From NCBI GenBank assembly GCA_944362765.1, contig CALVTP010000011.1:1-40403 (forward strand): 40,403 nt of DNA. The letters are read 5' to 3'. The stretch is from an uncultured Clostridia bacterium. Lineage in GTDB: Bacteria; Bacillota; Clostridia; Christensenellales; DTU072. The position numbers and the translations under genes were made by a program. Numbering within the stretch: the first letter of the stretch is position 1; the number at the start of each line of letters is the position of its first letter. Positions 27,641 through 36,909 of this stretch are shown here, one piece after another. Under the pieces are notes generated by a model. That model saw only the letters and a program-made list of their open reading frames with translations. It searched no databases and was not told the origin of the DNA.

Positions 27641-28741
27641 TTAATTTGCTCCGTAACAATTGTTTTCGGCTTTATATATGCGCCCCATTATTTCCATCGC
27701 TGCGAGAGTGGCGTTCAGTTCCTGAACGTTCAGTCCCGATATCATCATCAGCTCTTCAAAATGAGCATTTCCCTTTTCCAGCCTTTCGATAATGGCTTTC
27801 TCCGCTCCATTTACGGGAATTTCGGGCTTTGAACGGCTCACGTACTCCATTCCGAGCTCCTTTATCAGCCGCTCCGGAGAGCAGATGATGGCGCCCTGCA
27901 AGCGCTCCAGAAACTCATTTCCTCCCTGTCCCATCTTGTTGAAAACGGAGTGCGGCACGATATACAGCTCCTTTCCCTGTTCCAGCGCCAGATTCGCCGT
28001 TATAAGCGAGCCGCTCCGGACGCTGGACGCTTCCGGCACCAACACCGCCTTCGCCAGCCCCGAAACTATGCGGTTTCTTTCCGGAAAGTGGTACGGCAGC
28101 GCCGGGGTACCCGGACAATATTCGCTTATTACCAAGCCGTTTTTCGCAATAATACTTTCATATATCGAACGGTTCTGGGAAGGATACGGAATATCCGCTC
28201 CGTTTCCGAGCACGGCTATCGTCTTTCCGCCGTGTTTAAGAGCAGTCGCATGCGCCACTGCATCGACGCCTCTTGCCATTCCGCTGATGACTGTAACCGA
28301 GTGAGCAGCCAGCGCTTCCGTAAACATCACCGTTGCACGCTCGCCGTCGTGACTCATCGACCTGCTGCCGACTACCGCCACTCCGACGGTATTCATAAGC
28401 GCAGTATCCCCTATCGCGTACAGGACGGCAGGCGGAACATCTATCTTCGTAAGTGACTCGGGATACTCCTTGTCGCCGTAAAATACCGCCTGAATACCCC
28501 TTTGATAAATGAGTTTTATCTTTTTATCGATGGCTTGTTCGTCCGGTTTCGAGGCGGCTATCTTTTTCGAGGTCTGTTCTTTCAGCACTCCTTTAGCCTC
28601 AAAAGCCGTTTCGGGACGCTTGTACAGCGCGGTTATGTCTGTCCCGGATATCATAAGCGCTGCCAAAGCCTGTCCGGACAGCTGACACCCCGATTGCAGC
28701 CATATCATTGCTCTCAATAATAATTCCCTGTCACTACGCAT
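27641..28741 (-). CDS. dprA: DNA-processing protein DprA
   Basis: 366 residues. Helical N-terminal domain, then the DprA Rossmann fold with GSR near 125 (AVVGSRSMS), SGMARGVDAVAH, the GNGADIPYPSQN loop and EASSVRSGSL. A C-terminal winged-helix domain ends the chain. DprA loads RecA on incoming single strands in transformation. Together with yifB upstream this keeps the competence-related pair, but no DNA-uptake genes are in this window, so natural competence is not shown. It overlaps yifB by 8 bases. Confidence 0.95.
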   Translation of the reverse strand: MRSDRELLLRAMIWLQSGCQLSGQALAALMISGTDITALYKRPETAFEAKGVLKEQTSKKIAASKPDEQAIDKKIKLIYQRGIQAVFYGDKEYPESLTKIDVPPAVLYAIGDTALMNTVGVAVVGSRSMSHDGERATVMFTEALAAHSVTVISGMARGVDAVAHATALKHGGKTIAVLGNGADIPYPSQNRSIYESIIAKNGLVISEYCPGTPALPYHFPERNRIVSGLAKAVLVPEASSVRSGSLITANLALEQGKELYIVPHSVFNKMGQGGNEFLERLQGAIICSPERLIKELGMEYVSRSKPEIPVNGAEKAIIERLEKGNAHFEELMMISGLNVQELNATLAAMEIMGRIYKAENNCYGAN

Positions 28742-30272
28742 GTCTGTTTAATTCCGTTGTCTTGTATTGTATCGCTTCCGCCAGGTCGTTAAAGGATATT
28801 CCCTCGCTTCCCCGTAAGTCTGCGATGGTCCTCGCAACTTTCAGTATCCTTCCTACCCCGCGGGCGCTGAGTTTGTTGCTTTCGAAGGCATGTTTCAGCA
28901 GCGCTTCCGAATCGCTTGCGAGTTTGCAATATTTTTCTATATGCACATTCAGCATTTCGGCATTGGTGTGGATACCTTCGTCTTTGTAGCGCATCCGCTG
29001 TATCCCGCGCGCTTTCGAGACGCGCGCTCTGACAATGTCGCTTCCTTCCCCTTCTTCGTCGGAACGCAATTCGGAGTATTTGACCATGTCGACATTGACA
29101 AAAATATCTATTCTGTCCAGCAACGGTCCCGAAATCCTTCCGATATACCTTCTGCGTTCGAGGTCGGTACATTTACACACCCTTTCGGGGTTGCCGGAGC
29201 CATAATTTCCGCAGGGGCAGGGATTCATGCCCGCTACCAGCATAAAACGCGCGGGGTATTCTATTGAACGCGCGACGCGCGTGACGGTGACGACGCCGTC
29301 CTCCAGGGGCTGGCGGAGAGTTTCCAATGTGCGCTTGTCGTACTCCGGCATCTCGTCCAGAAACAGCACCCCGTTATGGGCAAGGCTCACCTCGCCGCAG
29401 GTACTTTTCTGTCCGCCGCCTATGAGGCTTGCGAGCGTCGCCGTGTGGTGCGGCGTTCTGAACGGGCGGGAAGTTATCATCCCCTCTTCGGGATCCAATA
29501 TGCCCGCTACGCTGTGAATCTTTGTCGTTTCCAGCGCCTCTTCAAAGCTCATATCGGGCATTATCGTCGGAATGCATTTCGCAAGCATCGTCTTCCCGGC
29601 GCCCGCAGGTCCGCACATTATGATATTGTGCCCGCCCGCCACGGCGATTTCAAGGGCGCGTTTGGCGGGCAATTGACCTTTGACGTACTTCATATCGACG
29701 CCGTACTTTTCCTTTGCGGAAGCGGCGGCGTAGATTTTGTGCTTTACCGGCGCGATTTCTTTCATTCCGCCGAGGAAGGCGCATGCTTCGGAAAGGTTTT
29801 TTGCGCAATAGACTTCGGCGTTCTGAACGTAAGCCGCTTCCTCGGCGTCTGCGGCGGGAATAATAAACTTTTTATAGCCCTCCTGCACCGCCGAGATCAA
29901 TATCGGAAGCACGCCGTTTACATGACGAAGCGTACCGTCCAGCGACAGTTCTCCTATCATGACAAAGTCCTTGACGCGCTCAGGGGAAATTTGCTCCGTA
30001 CTCAGCAAAAAGCCCACAGCTATCGGAAAATCGAAGGACGAGCCCTGCTTTTTAATATCTGCGGGAGCGAGATTTACGGTGGTGCGCCGCGGTGAAAACT
30101 CGAAAAACGAGTTCTTTACGGCAGCCCGCACGCGGTTTCTTGCCTCTTTTACGGCGCCTGAAGCCAGCCCCACTATATCAAAGGAAGCTATACCCTTCTG
30201 GGTGTCGACCTCTATACAGACGGGGTAGCCCTGCAAGCCGTCCAATGCGTAAGAATTTACCGAAGCTATCAT
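28734..30272 (-). CDS. YifB/ComM-family Mg-chelatase-like AAA+ ATPase
   Basis: 512 residues. An N-terminal Lon-S16-like ChlI domain (20-165) precedes the AAA+ domain, with Walker A GPAGAGKT at 221-228 and Walker B VLFLDEM. The family cysteine motif NPCPCGNYG...CKC follows, then a C-terminal helical domain. In Vibrio and Haemophilus, ComM is a hexameric helicase promoting branch migration during transformation. GGAG precedes the ATG. A weak hairpin terminator lies about 17 bases ahead of the start region, so transcription may come partly from the upstream gene. Confidence 0.93.
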   Translation of the reverse strand: MIASVNSYALDGLQGYPVCIEVDTQKGIASFDIVGLASGAVKEARNRVRAAVKNSFFEFSPRRTTVNLAPADIKKQGSSFDFPIAVGFLLSTEQISPERVKDFVMIGELSLDGTLRHVNGVLPILISAVQEGYKKFIIPAADAEEAAYVQNAEVYCAKNLSEACAFLGGMKEIAPVKHKIYAAASAKEKYGVDMKYVKGQLPAKRALEIAVAGGHNIIMCGPAGAGKTMLAKCIPTIMPDMSFEEALETTKIHSVAGILDPEEGMITSRPFRTPHHTATLASLIGGGQKSTCGEVSLAHNGVLFLDEMPEYDKRTLETLRQPLEDGVVTVTRVARSIEYPARFMLVAGMNPCPCGNYGSGNPERVCKCTDLERRRYIGRISGPLLDRIDIFVNVDMVKYSELRSDEEGEGSDIVRARVSKARGIQRMRYKDEGIHTNAEMLNVHIEKYCKLASDSEALLKHAFESNKLSARGVGRILKVARTIADLRGSEGISFNDLAEAIQYKTTELNRHA

Positions 30273-30292
30273 TGAAATCTCCGTCTAGCAAA

Positions 30293-30314
30293 GAGGAGCC
30301 TTTTTTGGCTCCTC
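30293..30314 (-). terminator. Hairpin terminator after the GT-C gene
   Basis: Perfect 8-bp stem GAGGAGCC / GGCTCCTC around AAAAAA. On the minus strand it is followed by only TTTGCT, so it is weak and may let some transcripts reach yifB. Confidence 0.65.
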
Positions 30315-30320
30315 TATCGG

Positions 30321-32681
30321 CTATTCATCCTCTTCCGGAGCGCTCCCGGATTGGTTTAAGTCGTTTGTATCGTCCGACGAGTTATCTTCTTCGGAGCCGC
30401 CGAGCGATTCTTTCTGTTGCTTTCTCAAAAGTCTCCTGGCTTTATTTTCGGCATTGACTTCCTTTATCGCTTCGCCTGTGGCGGAAACAAAAGATTTCGC
30501 TTTGCCGCCGGCGGTGCTCATGACGTTCACGACTTTCAGCGCGTTGTATTTCAGGTGGTCGAGGTAGTTGAGATTCATCGCCCGCTGTTCGGCGGAGCGG
30601 TTGTTGACCAACACGTCGTAGGCTACAACGATATAGTAGACTACAGCCACCATGTTGAATGCGCCGAATACATACATCACAGCCGTCGATTCGTAGGATA
30701 TCGCCAGGATCCCCGTCTCGTCGTAACCCGTAACGAGCGCGACATAGGAGATATTGATGTAACTAAGGACGGCATAAATGATGAATGCAGCATACAGCCT
30801 CTTGTCCTTCAGCATCGCGGTCGCGATGAACAGAAGCGGCAGCGCAAGGAAGATGGCGTCCGGCGTCATAGAGTTACCGAACACCCAAAGCGCTATTACC
30901 GAAGAAGCGGCAATCAGCGTAAGGTTTATCCTGTTGCGGTTTCTGAAATAGGCTATCGCCAAAAGCACCACAACGAACAATACGTAAAGGATCGTCACGA
31001 AAATCGACTGCACTCCGACAGCTTCGAAATTGTTTCCGAGGAGCCCTTGGAAGTTGAAGGCGTTTGCGGAGTAGACGCCGGCGCCTTCGACGGTATCGAT
31101 ATATCTGTTGAAAGCCGAGAAAGCGTTCCCCGCCGCCACTTCGTTGAAGACGAACGGCAGCGAAAGGAGATAGAACACCACCAAGCCGCCTACCATCACC
31201 GAAACGGGAACGGCGATGTCTTTTACCGACTTTTCCTTTGCTCCCTTATAGATTCTGTAACCGGTATAGAACAGCACCGCGGGCACGATATACAGCGCCG
31301 AAACGGTGGTCATCGCGGCGGCAAAGTAGGAAAGCGCCATGCCGAGATAACTGCTCCTGTTCAACAGGAAGTAGAAGGCGAGCACAACAAACATTGCCGT
31401 CACCGATTCATAGCTTCCCCACGCCGCGGACATCGCGAAAATCGTCGGAACCAAGCCGTAGAAGGAAGACATAATTGTGGCTGCCACCCTGTCGAAACGT
31501 TTTTCGAGAATGCGGTAGATGACGGCTACCGTCGCAAGGTCTGCCGTCACCGCTATAAGTTTGATTACGGTGACTACCGACAGCTGAATAAGATGTTCCC
31601 CGAGTCCCATCGCCCCGAGCGCCCTGCCGATAAGCCCCGCAAATGTATTCAGATACATCTGGAGAGGAAGCATCGTCTGATAAGCGGTGTAGTAATGGGA
31701 ATAGAGATAGGTTGTGCCGTAGGTCGCGACCTGTGTGCCCATATAAGCGTTTCTGGTGAGGTCGTAACCGAAATGCGACGATAAAATGTTGTTTGAGCCC
31801 ATTATCGCCGACTCGATAAGCGTTATAAGAAGCCTTATAAGTCCCGCAGAGCCGACCGCTATCAATAAGCCCATCCATTTCGTCGAACGCAGCTTCTCGA
31901 AAAATTTGTTCTGAGTGGCGACCCCTTCGAACGCCATCGAGCGCGAACGCAGAGCGTACGCAGCATACGCCAAAAGCAATACAGCCACCGCGCCGAGCAC
32001 GATATATACGACGTTATCTTCGCTTGCCATGCCGTAAACGGCATCGTGGAGGGAGTAGAAACCGAATTCTTCCTTCTCTTCTTCCGTCACCGTTCCCGCA
32101 CGCCCGACATACTCGAGTTTTAAGTCGTTGACGGTAACTTCCATATTGACGTTCAACGCCTCCGACCCGACAAAAATACCGATATGATACTCGCCGCGGA
32201 TACCGGGGGTTTCGAAATAAAATTCACCCGTGCCGTCCCCTTTCGTGCTGTGAACGGAGTTGTCGGTAGCCCCGACGTTGAATTGCGGGTCTTCGACGAA
32301 ACCGATATACATTCCGACATAGTCGTCGGTATCTTCGCCGAAAGCGCCGACGCTCGCGACGTCGTAGGTATAAGTGACCTTATACTCGGAATTGGCTTTC
32401 AGCCATACCGACTGCGTCAAAGAAGCATACCCCGCCGATTCGGTATCGATAGTCACGCCGTCCGAACCCGTCGAAAATACGCTGCCGACAGCAATGGAAT
32501 TTCCGGCGCTGAGTTCCCATTCCGTTTGTAAATTTTGAGTACCGGAGTAATAAAAATCGCCCGATTCGTTGGAAAATTTAAGAATCTGCGTGCCGGGTTC
32601 GTCAATGAATTTTCCCGTGCAGCCCGTCAATATAAAAATTATTGCGACGGCTGCCGCCAAAATAAAGATGCTTTTTTTCAT
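30321..32681 (-). CDS. Lipobox-containing multi-pass GT-C glycosyltransferase (Gpi18-like)
   Basis: 786 residues, not firmly recognised. A type-II signal peptide with lipobox LTGC (Cys21) is followed by an extracytoplasmic beta-rich domain (about 30-190) resembling a carbohydrate-binding sandwich. About a dozen membrane segments start near 217. A loop with ANAFNFQGLLGNN near 545 resembles the Gpi18/PIG-V-like and COG5542 GT-C enzymes that use polyprenyl-phosphate sugars. The C-terminal cytoplasmic tail (about 715-786) is charged and acidic. Donor and acceptor are unknown. A lipobox on a polytopic enzyme is odd; the segment may instead act as the first membrane anchor. Ribosome binding site ATAAGGAG. 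It follows rplS. Confidence 0.65.
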   Translation of the reverse strand: MKKSIFILAAAVAIIFILTGCTGKFIDEPGTQILKFSNESGDFYYSGTQNLQTEWELSAGNSIAVGSVFSTGSDGVTIDTESAGYASLTQSVWLKANSEYKVTYTYDVASVGAFGEDTDDYVGMYIGFVEDPQFNVGATDNSVHSTKGDGTGEFYFETPGIRGEYHIGIFVGSEALNVNMEVTVNDLKLEYVGRAGTVTEEEKEEFGFYSLHDAVYGMASEDNVVYIVLGAVAVLLLAYAAYALRSRSMAFEGVATQNKFFEKLRSTKWMGLLIAVGSAGLIRLLITLIESAIMGSNNILSSHFGYDLTRNAYMGTQVATYGTTYLYSHYYTAYQTMLPLQMYLNTFAGLIGRALGAMGLGEHLIQLSVVTVIKLIAVTADLATVAVIYRILEKRFDRVAATIMSSFYGLVPTIFAMSAAWGSYESVTAMFVVLAFYFLLNRSSYLGMALSYFAAAMTTVSALYIVPAVLFYTGYRIYKGAKEKSVKDIAVPVSVMVGGLVVFYLLSLPFVFNEVAAGNAFSAFNRYIDTVEGAGVYSANAFNFQGLLGNNFEAVGVQSIFVTILYVLFVVVLLAIAYFRNRNRINLTLIAASSVIALWVFGNSMTPDAIFLALPLLFIATAMLKDKRLYAAFIIYAVLSYINISYVALVTGYDETGILAISYESTAVMYVFGAFNMVAVVYYIVVAYDVLVNNRSAEQRAMNLNYLDHLKYNALKVVNVMSTAGGKAKSFVSATGEAIKEVNAENKARRLLRKQQKESLGGSEEDNSSDDTNDLNQSGSAPEEDE

Positions 32682-32707
32682 CTTGACTCCTTATAGAGTT
32701 GGGTTTT

Positions 32708-32733
32708 GTGCGCCGCACACGAATGCGGCGCAC
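32708..32733. terminator. Strong hairpin between rplS and the GT-C gene
   Basis: Perfect 10-bp stem GTGCGCCGCA / TGCGGCGCAC with a 6-base loop, 13 bases after the rplS stop. No T run follows on the minus strand (AAAACCC instead), so it looks more like a processing or stability hairpin than a full intrinsic terminator. Confidence 0.5.
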
Positions 32734-32746
32734 ATCGTACACTATC

Positions 32747-33091
32747 TTACTTTCCTGCCTGCTTGACCTTAGCGGCTTTGCCGGTGCGCCCTCTCAGATA
32801 ATACAGCTTGGCGCGTCTTACTTTACCTTTCCTCGTGATTTCGATGTGGTCGATCTTCGGGGAATGCAGCGGGAAGGTGCGTTCTACGCCTACGCCGAAG
32901 GAAAGACGTCTTACCGTGAAAGTTTCGCGGATACCGCCGTTTTTCTTGGCGATGACGGTGCCTTCGAACGCCTGCAATCTTTCGCGGGTGCCTTCGACGA
33001 CTTTTACGTAAACTTTGACGTTGTCGCCGATGTTGAAAGCGGGCAGGTCGGTTCTGAGACCTTCTTGTTCGATGATGTCGATAATGTTCAT
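32747..33091 (-). CDS. rplS: 50S ribosomal protein L19
   Basis: 114 residues from [11 protein letters not shown], fixed by AGGAGGTAAG seven bases before the ATG; a longer frame up to 33181 is leader sequence. The family signature [12 protein letters not shown] is near the end. L19 sits at the 30S-50S interface. In Bacillota it normally follows trmD; here it lies after yraN with its own promoter. Confidence 0.96.
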   Translation of the reverse strand: MNIIDIIEQEGLRTDLPAFNIGDNVKVYVKVVEGTRERLQAFEGTVIAKKNGGIRETFTVRRLSFGVGVERTFPLHSPKIDHIEITRKGKVRRAKLYYLRGRTGKAAKVKQAGK

Positions 33092-33407
33092 ATGACTTAC
33101 CTCCTGTAAACGACGTACGTATCGGTTTGGGATTTCGTGACCCGACATAGGTCCGCCGCAAAGTCTAGTATATGATACCAAAAAGCAATTTTCGGCGCAA
33201 GCGTTTTTCGGTATAAATAATATAAAATTTTATATACGAACCGACGACTACGGTTAATCGCGATTATACCTCAAGCAAACGTCATTTCGGTTTAAAATTT
33301 TCCGACTTAGTCGAAAAAGCTTAAAAATAATCGGAAAAATTTGCAGTATTTCGTTGAAAATCGTAATTCTGTCCGATAAAACGCAGAAATATTTTTAAAA
33401 TGAGAAA
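33092..33407. other. Intergenic region between yraN and rplS
   Basis: About 315 bp without a gene. It contains the rplS promoter (33172-33200) and a leader of about 75 bases with short hairpins (GACC...GGTC, ACGTACGT). The rest is AT-rich sequence between 33201 and 33407 with a small CGACTTAGTCG palindrome near 33303. I do not recognise a riboswitch. An L19 autoregulatory leader is possible but not shown. Confidence 0.5.
33172..33200 (-). promoter_or_regulatory. Promoter of rplS
   Basis: Minus-strand TTGCGC (33195-33200), 17-bp spacer and TATCAT (33172-33177); TATACT follows closely as an alternative -10. Confidence 0.55.
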
Positions 33408-33764
33408 TCAGTTCCAATAGCCGTAAAAAGCATTCGGAATATGTTCCGCGACGTCGTTTCTGACGGCTATGATATCGAATCTGACTTCGACATCGTCGAG
33501 ACCGTGCTCGTTAAGGTACATCTCGGCGGCTCTGAGGAGCTTCAGTCTTTTTGCGTTGTCCACCGCTTCGACGGCGTCGCCGAAATCATCCGTCCCCCTC
33601 GATTTGACCTCGACAAAAATTATCGCTCCGCCCTTTTCGGCAACGATATCTATCTCTCCGCGCCTCGGGTATTCGACGTTTCTGTCCCTGACGGCGTAAC
33701 CCTCTTTCAACAGATATTCCACCGCCTGCTGCTCGGCTCTTACTCCCTCGCCGTCTATGTTCAT
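33408..33764 (-). CDS. yraN: YraN family (UPF0102) nuclease-like protein
   Basis: 118 residues of the restriction-endonuclease-like fold: Glu37 and Asp39 in GEIDIVA, then VEVKSR with Glu52 and Lys54, a complete PD-(D/E)xK-type set. Function is undefined in the family; links to DNA repair or uptake have been proposed. GGGAG precedes the ATG. It lies 68 bp after rnhB, as in many Bacillota. Confidence 0.9.
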   Translation of the reverse strand: MNIDGEGVRAEQQAVEYLLKEGYAVRDRNVEYPRRGEIDIVAEKGGAIIFVEVKSRGTDDFGDAVEAVDNAKRLKLLRAAEMYLNEHGLDDVEVRFDIIAVRNDVAEHIPNAFYGYWN

Positions 33765-33832
33765 GATAAAATTCTCCCGATTTATAAAACTTAATTCAAG
33801 GTATCCTAATATTGGTTTTCAGTACCCTTAAC

Positions 33833-34480
33833 CTATTTTTTCGATCCGAACCCGATATCGCTTTCGGGAAGGATGTTCTTTAAAAAACTCCTTCTGTGTA
33901 TCGGACAGGGACCGTACTTTTTTATCGCCTCGATGTGCGCCTCGGAGCCGTAGCCTTTATGCTTTTCGAAGCCGTACTCGGGGTAGAGTTTTGCATACTC
34001 CGTCATCAATTCGTCCCTTGCGACTTTCGCGAGAATGCTTGCGGCGGCTATCGAATGCGAGCGCGCGTCGCCGTGAATCAAAGCGGTGTAAGGCACATTC
34101 AGCTCCTGCTTTACGGCGTCGACAAGGACATGCTCCGGGATAGGAAACACTCCCGCGAGCGCCTCGCGCATCGCAAGCTTCGTCGCCTCCAGGATATTGA
34201 TTTCGTCGATGACTTCGGGCTCGATAAAAACTATTTTATAGGCAGTTGCGCTCTCTTTTATGCGCTCGAAAAGTCTTGCCCTCTTTAAGGGGGTAAGCTT
34301 TTTGGAATCGTTGACCCCCTCCACCGGATCTGTAAGGCAAGGAATACAGCACGCCGCCGCGACCGGTCCCGCAAGCGGTCCGCGTCCCGCTTCGTCGATG
34401 CCGGCAATAAGACTCACGCCCTTTTTCATGAGCGCTCTTTCGAATTCGAACATATCCTGGTTTTCGGCTTTTTTAATCAT
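33833..34480 (-). CDS. rnhB: Ribonuclease HII
   Basis: 215 residues. Catalytic acids are Asp29 and Glu30 (GIDEAGRGPLAG), Asp121 (VLVDAV) and Asp138 (HGDARS). Removes ribonucleotides from DNA-RNA hybrids and misincorporated sites. The ribosome binding site is weak, so the start could be Met10 instead of Met1. It follows rbgA with a 100-bp AT-rich gap, as in the Bacillus order. Confidence 0.95.
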   Translation of the reverse strand: MIKKAENQDMFEFERALMKKGVSLIAGIDEAGRGPLAGPVAAACCIPCLTDPVEGVNDSKKLTPLKRARLFERIKESATAYKIVFIEPEVIDEINILEATKLAMREALAGVFPIPEHVLVDAVKQELNVPYTALIHGDARSHSIAAASILAKVARDELMTEYAKLYPEYGFEKHKGYGSEAHIEAIKKYGPCPIHRRSFLKNILPESDIGFGSKK

Positions 34481-34581
34481 ATCAACGTTTCTCGGGTGTA
34501 TGCGTTTTTTTGGTATTTCAGGCTTGGTTCATTAAATTTAAAGGCGTTTTTAATAAATTTCGATTTAATCTTTAACAAAAA

Positions 34582-35421
34582 TCAAAGTTCGTCCAGCGGC
34601 AGCCTGGTCAGATAACCTTTCCGATAGTCGTTAATGAGCATCTGCGCCGCGCGCTCGATGTCGGGAACGCCTCCGCGCTGTTTGAGTCCGCGAACCAAAG
34701 CGATTTCCTCCAGAGATTCAAAGGGAGAAGCCCCCTCCGTCAGCACACCGTAACGCGCTTTCACGGCGTCCGGATCGAGAGCAGAAATCAGCTTGAAACC
34801 CTCCGCCGCAAGTTCGACCTTGTCGACCACTTCATCTCTGACGGAACCCGCAAGAGCCAGCCGGACAGCCTTACCTTCATCCGAAAAATCGGGGTAGAGC
34901 ACGCCGGGTGAATCGAGAAGTTCCGTCGAACGCCCTATCGCAATCCATTGCTTGCCGCGCGTGACGCCGGGGCGGTTCCCGGTCACCGCTTTTTTCGACG
35001 GAGCAAGCGAATTTATAAGAGTGGATTTGCCGGAATTCGGCACTCCTATGACCATTGCGCGGATTATTTTATTAACCCCTTTTTCTTTGTAACGACGGAT
35101 GGTTTCGGCGTTTAAATCATTGAGGCTTTTGATTATCTTCGGTGCGTCCGATTTCGAAGCGGAGTTAGTATAAATACATTCCGCACCCGTCGACTTATAA
35201 TAAGCGACCCACTTCAAAAGTTCACTTCGGGCTACCAAATCGGCTTTATTGAGTACATAAAGTCGGTTTTTCGAACCGATCACCGGTTCAAAAGCATCCG
35301 ATAATGAAGAGCGCGGAATCCTTGCGTCCAGTACATAGACGACGGAATCGACGTTTTTTATTTCCTCTTTCATCATGCGGACGGCTTTAGCCATGTGCCC
35401 GGGGAACCAATGGATACGCAT
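34582..35421 (-). CDS. rbgA: Ribosome biogenesis GTPase A
   Basis: 279 residues from MRIHWFPGHM, the family's conserved start, with AAGGA about ten bases upstream; a frame reaching 35511 overlaps trmD and is not used. Circularly permuted GTPase: G4 NKAD at 58-61 precedes G1 GVPNSGKST at 126-134 and G3 DSPG at 170-173. It acts late in 50S assembly with L6/L16. Confidence 0.95.
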   Translation of the reverse strand: MRIHWFPGHMAKAVRMMKEEIKNVDSVVYVLDARIPRSSLSDAFEPVIGSKNRLYVLNKADLVARSELLKWVAYYKSTGAECIYTNSASKSDAPKIIKSLNDLNAETIRRYKEKGVNKIIRAMVIGVPNSGKSTLINSLAPSKKAVTGNRPGVTRGKQWIAIGRSTELLDSPGVLYPDFSDEGKAVRLALAGSVRDEVVDKVELAAEGFKLISALDPDAVKARYGVLTEGASPFESLEEIALVRGLKQRGGVPDIERAAQMLINDYRKGYLTRLPLDEL

Positions 35422-35440
35422 CGGAATATGTCCTTGAATT

Positions 35441-36172
35441 TTACTTTTTACGGGCGGCGGAAGAGTCTTCCCGACAAGACCCGGAGTTTGATTTATTATT
35501 ATACTTTTCAAGAAGGTCGGGGCGCCGCTCGGCGGTTAGTTTTATGCTTTCGTTCAGCCGCCATTTAGCGATTTCGGCGTGGTTTCCCGACACCAACACC
35601 TCGGGAACGTCAAGTCCCATAAAAGACATCGGGCGGGTGTATTGCGGATACTCCAACAGCTCCGAAGAAAAGCTTTCTTCCTCCGTCGACCGATCGGAAC
35701 CCAAAACCCCGGGAATATACCTCATGACGGCGTCTATAACCACCATCGAGGCAAGGTCTCCCGAGGTCAGTACGTAGTCCCCTATCGACAATTCCTCGTC
35801 AATGTCAAGTTCGATTACGCGCTCGTCTATCCCTTCATAGGCGCCGTTGACCAGGACGATGCGGTCGAGCTTTGAAAGCCGCTCCACCGCCTCCTGATCC
35901 AACCTCGCTCCTTTGGGGCTAAGGTAAATCCTTAACGCCTTTCTCGAGGGGTCGACGGCTTGAATAGCGTCATGCAGCGGCTGCGGCGTCATCACCATGC
36001 CCGCTCCGCCACCGAAGGGATAGTCGTCGGTTTTTTTGTGCTTATTTGAAGAATAATCGCGGATATTGACGATATTTACCTCGGCTAAGCCCTTTTCAAG
36101 CGCCTTTCCGATGATACCGGAACTTAGCGGTAAGTACATTTCGGGAAAGATCGTCAATACGTCAATCTTCAT
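35441..36172 (-). CDS. trmD: tRNA (guanine-37-N1) methyltransferase
   Basis: 243 residues from MKIDVLTIFP; six upstream codons are in frame but inside rimM and not family-like. The SPOUT knot region YVLTSGDLASMVVIDAVMRYIPGVLG is present in the middle. Makes m1G37, which prevents frameshifting. The start overlaps the rimM end by 11 bases. Confidence 0.96.
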   Translation of the reverse strand: MKIDVLTIFPEMYLPLSSGIIGKALEKGLAEVNIVNIRDYSSNKHKKTDDYPFGGGAGMVMTPQPLHDAIQAVDPSRKALRIYLSPKGARLDQEAVERLSKLDRIVLVNGAYEGIDERVIELDIDEELSIGDYVLTSGDLASMVVIDAVMRYIPGVLGSDRSTEEESFSSELLEYPQYTRPMSFMGLDVPEVLVSGNHAEIAKWRLNESIKLTAERRPDLLEKYNNKSNSGSCREDSSAARKK

Positions 36173-36677
36173 AAACCGCCACCCTGCCAAAAATATCCTT
36201 ATTCAATATAAGTCTGCCGCCTGACGTATCGACCTCTTCGATAAGCCCGCGAATTACGGGGAACATCACTTCTTTCCCCGTTTTTTCGTGATTTGAATCG
36301 ATAATACTAACCGAAATTACCGGAGTCGGAACATTCAGGCGTATTTCACCGATTTTCCCGAGAACGCTCCCGTCCGACAATAAGCAGACTGCGCCTTTCA
36401 ACTCGTCCCAGAAAAACTCGCCGTCACCCAGCTTTGGGCGGCAGATATCACTGAAATAAGCCGTTCCGCGAAGAGTATTCGCTTTCTCAGGAGTGTCCAC
36501 GCCCTTGAATTTGATAAGAGCTCCGCCCGAAACTTTCCTCAGATTTTCGACCTCATACTCCTTCCCCAGAACTACGACGCGTAAAACCTCCGAAAAATAC
36601 TTCGGATCGAGATTCGTCGACAGCTTAATCTCGCCGCGGATACCGTGAGCGCGGGTGAGAACGCCTAGCGGAAGCAT
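36162..36677 (-). CDS. rimM: 16S rRNA processing protein RimM
   Basis: 171 residues: N-terminal RimM barrel (GVLTRAHGIRGEIKL) and C-terminal PRC-type barrel (FPVIRGLIEEVD). It assists 30S head maturation with S19. Start and khpA stop share a base (TAATG). Confidence 0.95.
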   Translation of the reverse strand: MLPLGVLTRAHGIRGEIKLSTNLDPKYFSEVLRVVVLGKEYEVENLRKVSGGALIKFKGVDTPEKANTLRGTAYFSDICRPKLGDGEFFWDELKGAVCLLSDGSVLGKIGEIRLNVPTPVISVSIIDSNHEKTGKEVMFPVIRGLIEEVDTSGGRLILNKDIFGRVAVYED

Positions 36678-36907
36678 TACCGTTCCTCTATATAAACGTC
36701 GTAGCGGCGATCAAGCCCCTGAGACGCCGACTTCACGACGGTGCGGATGGCTTTTGCCAGCCTCCCGCCCTTACCGATAAGCCGCGCAACGGAGTCTTTG
36801 TCTACCAATACTTTGATGTCGACCCTGTCGCCGTCATCCAACAAAACAATTTCATAGGACGACTTGTCGACAATCTGACCGACAAGAAAATCGACAAATT
36901 CGCGCAT
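36677..36907 (-). CDS. khpA: KH-domain RNA-binding protein KhpA
   Basis: 76 residues with one KH domain; the GxxG loop is GKGG at 45-48. KhpA pairs with KhpB (Jag) in Gram-positives and affects cell division and sRNA/mRNA binding. It lies two bases after rpsP and is coupled to rimM. Confidence 0.93.
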   Translation of the reverse strand: MREFVDFLVGQIVDKSSYEIVLLDDGDRVDIKVLVDKDSVARLIGKGGRLAKAIRTVVKSASQGLDRRYDVYIEER

Positions 36908-36909
36908 GA

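Noticed and set aside
33092-33181. N-terminal extension of L19
   Set aside because: The strong ribosome binding site and the family start are at 33091; the upstream part overlaps the promoter and leader.
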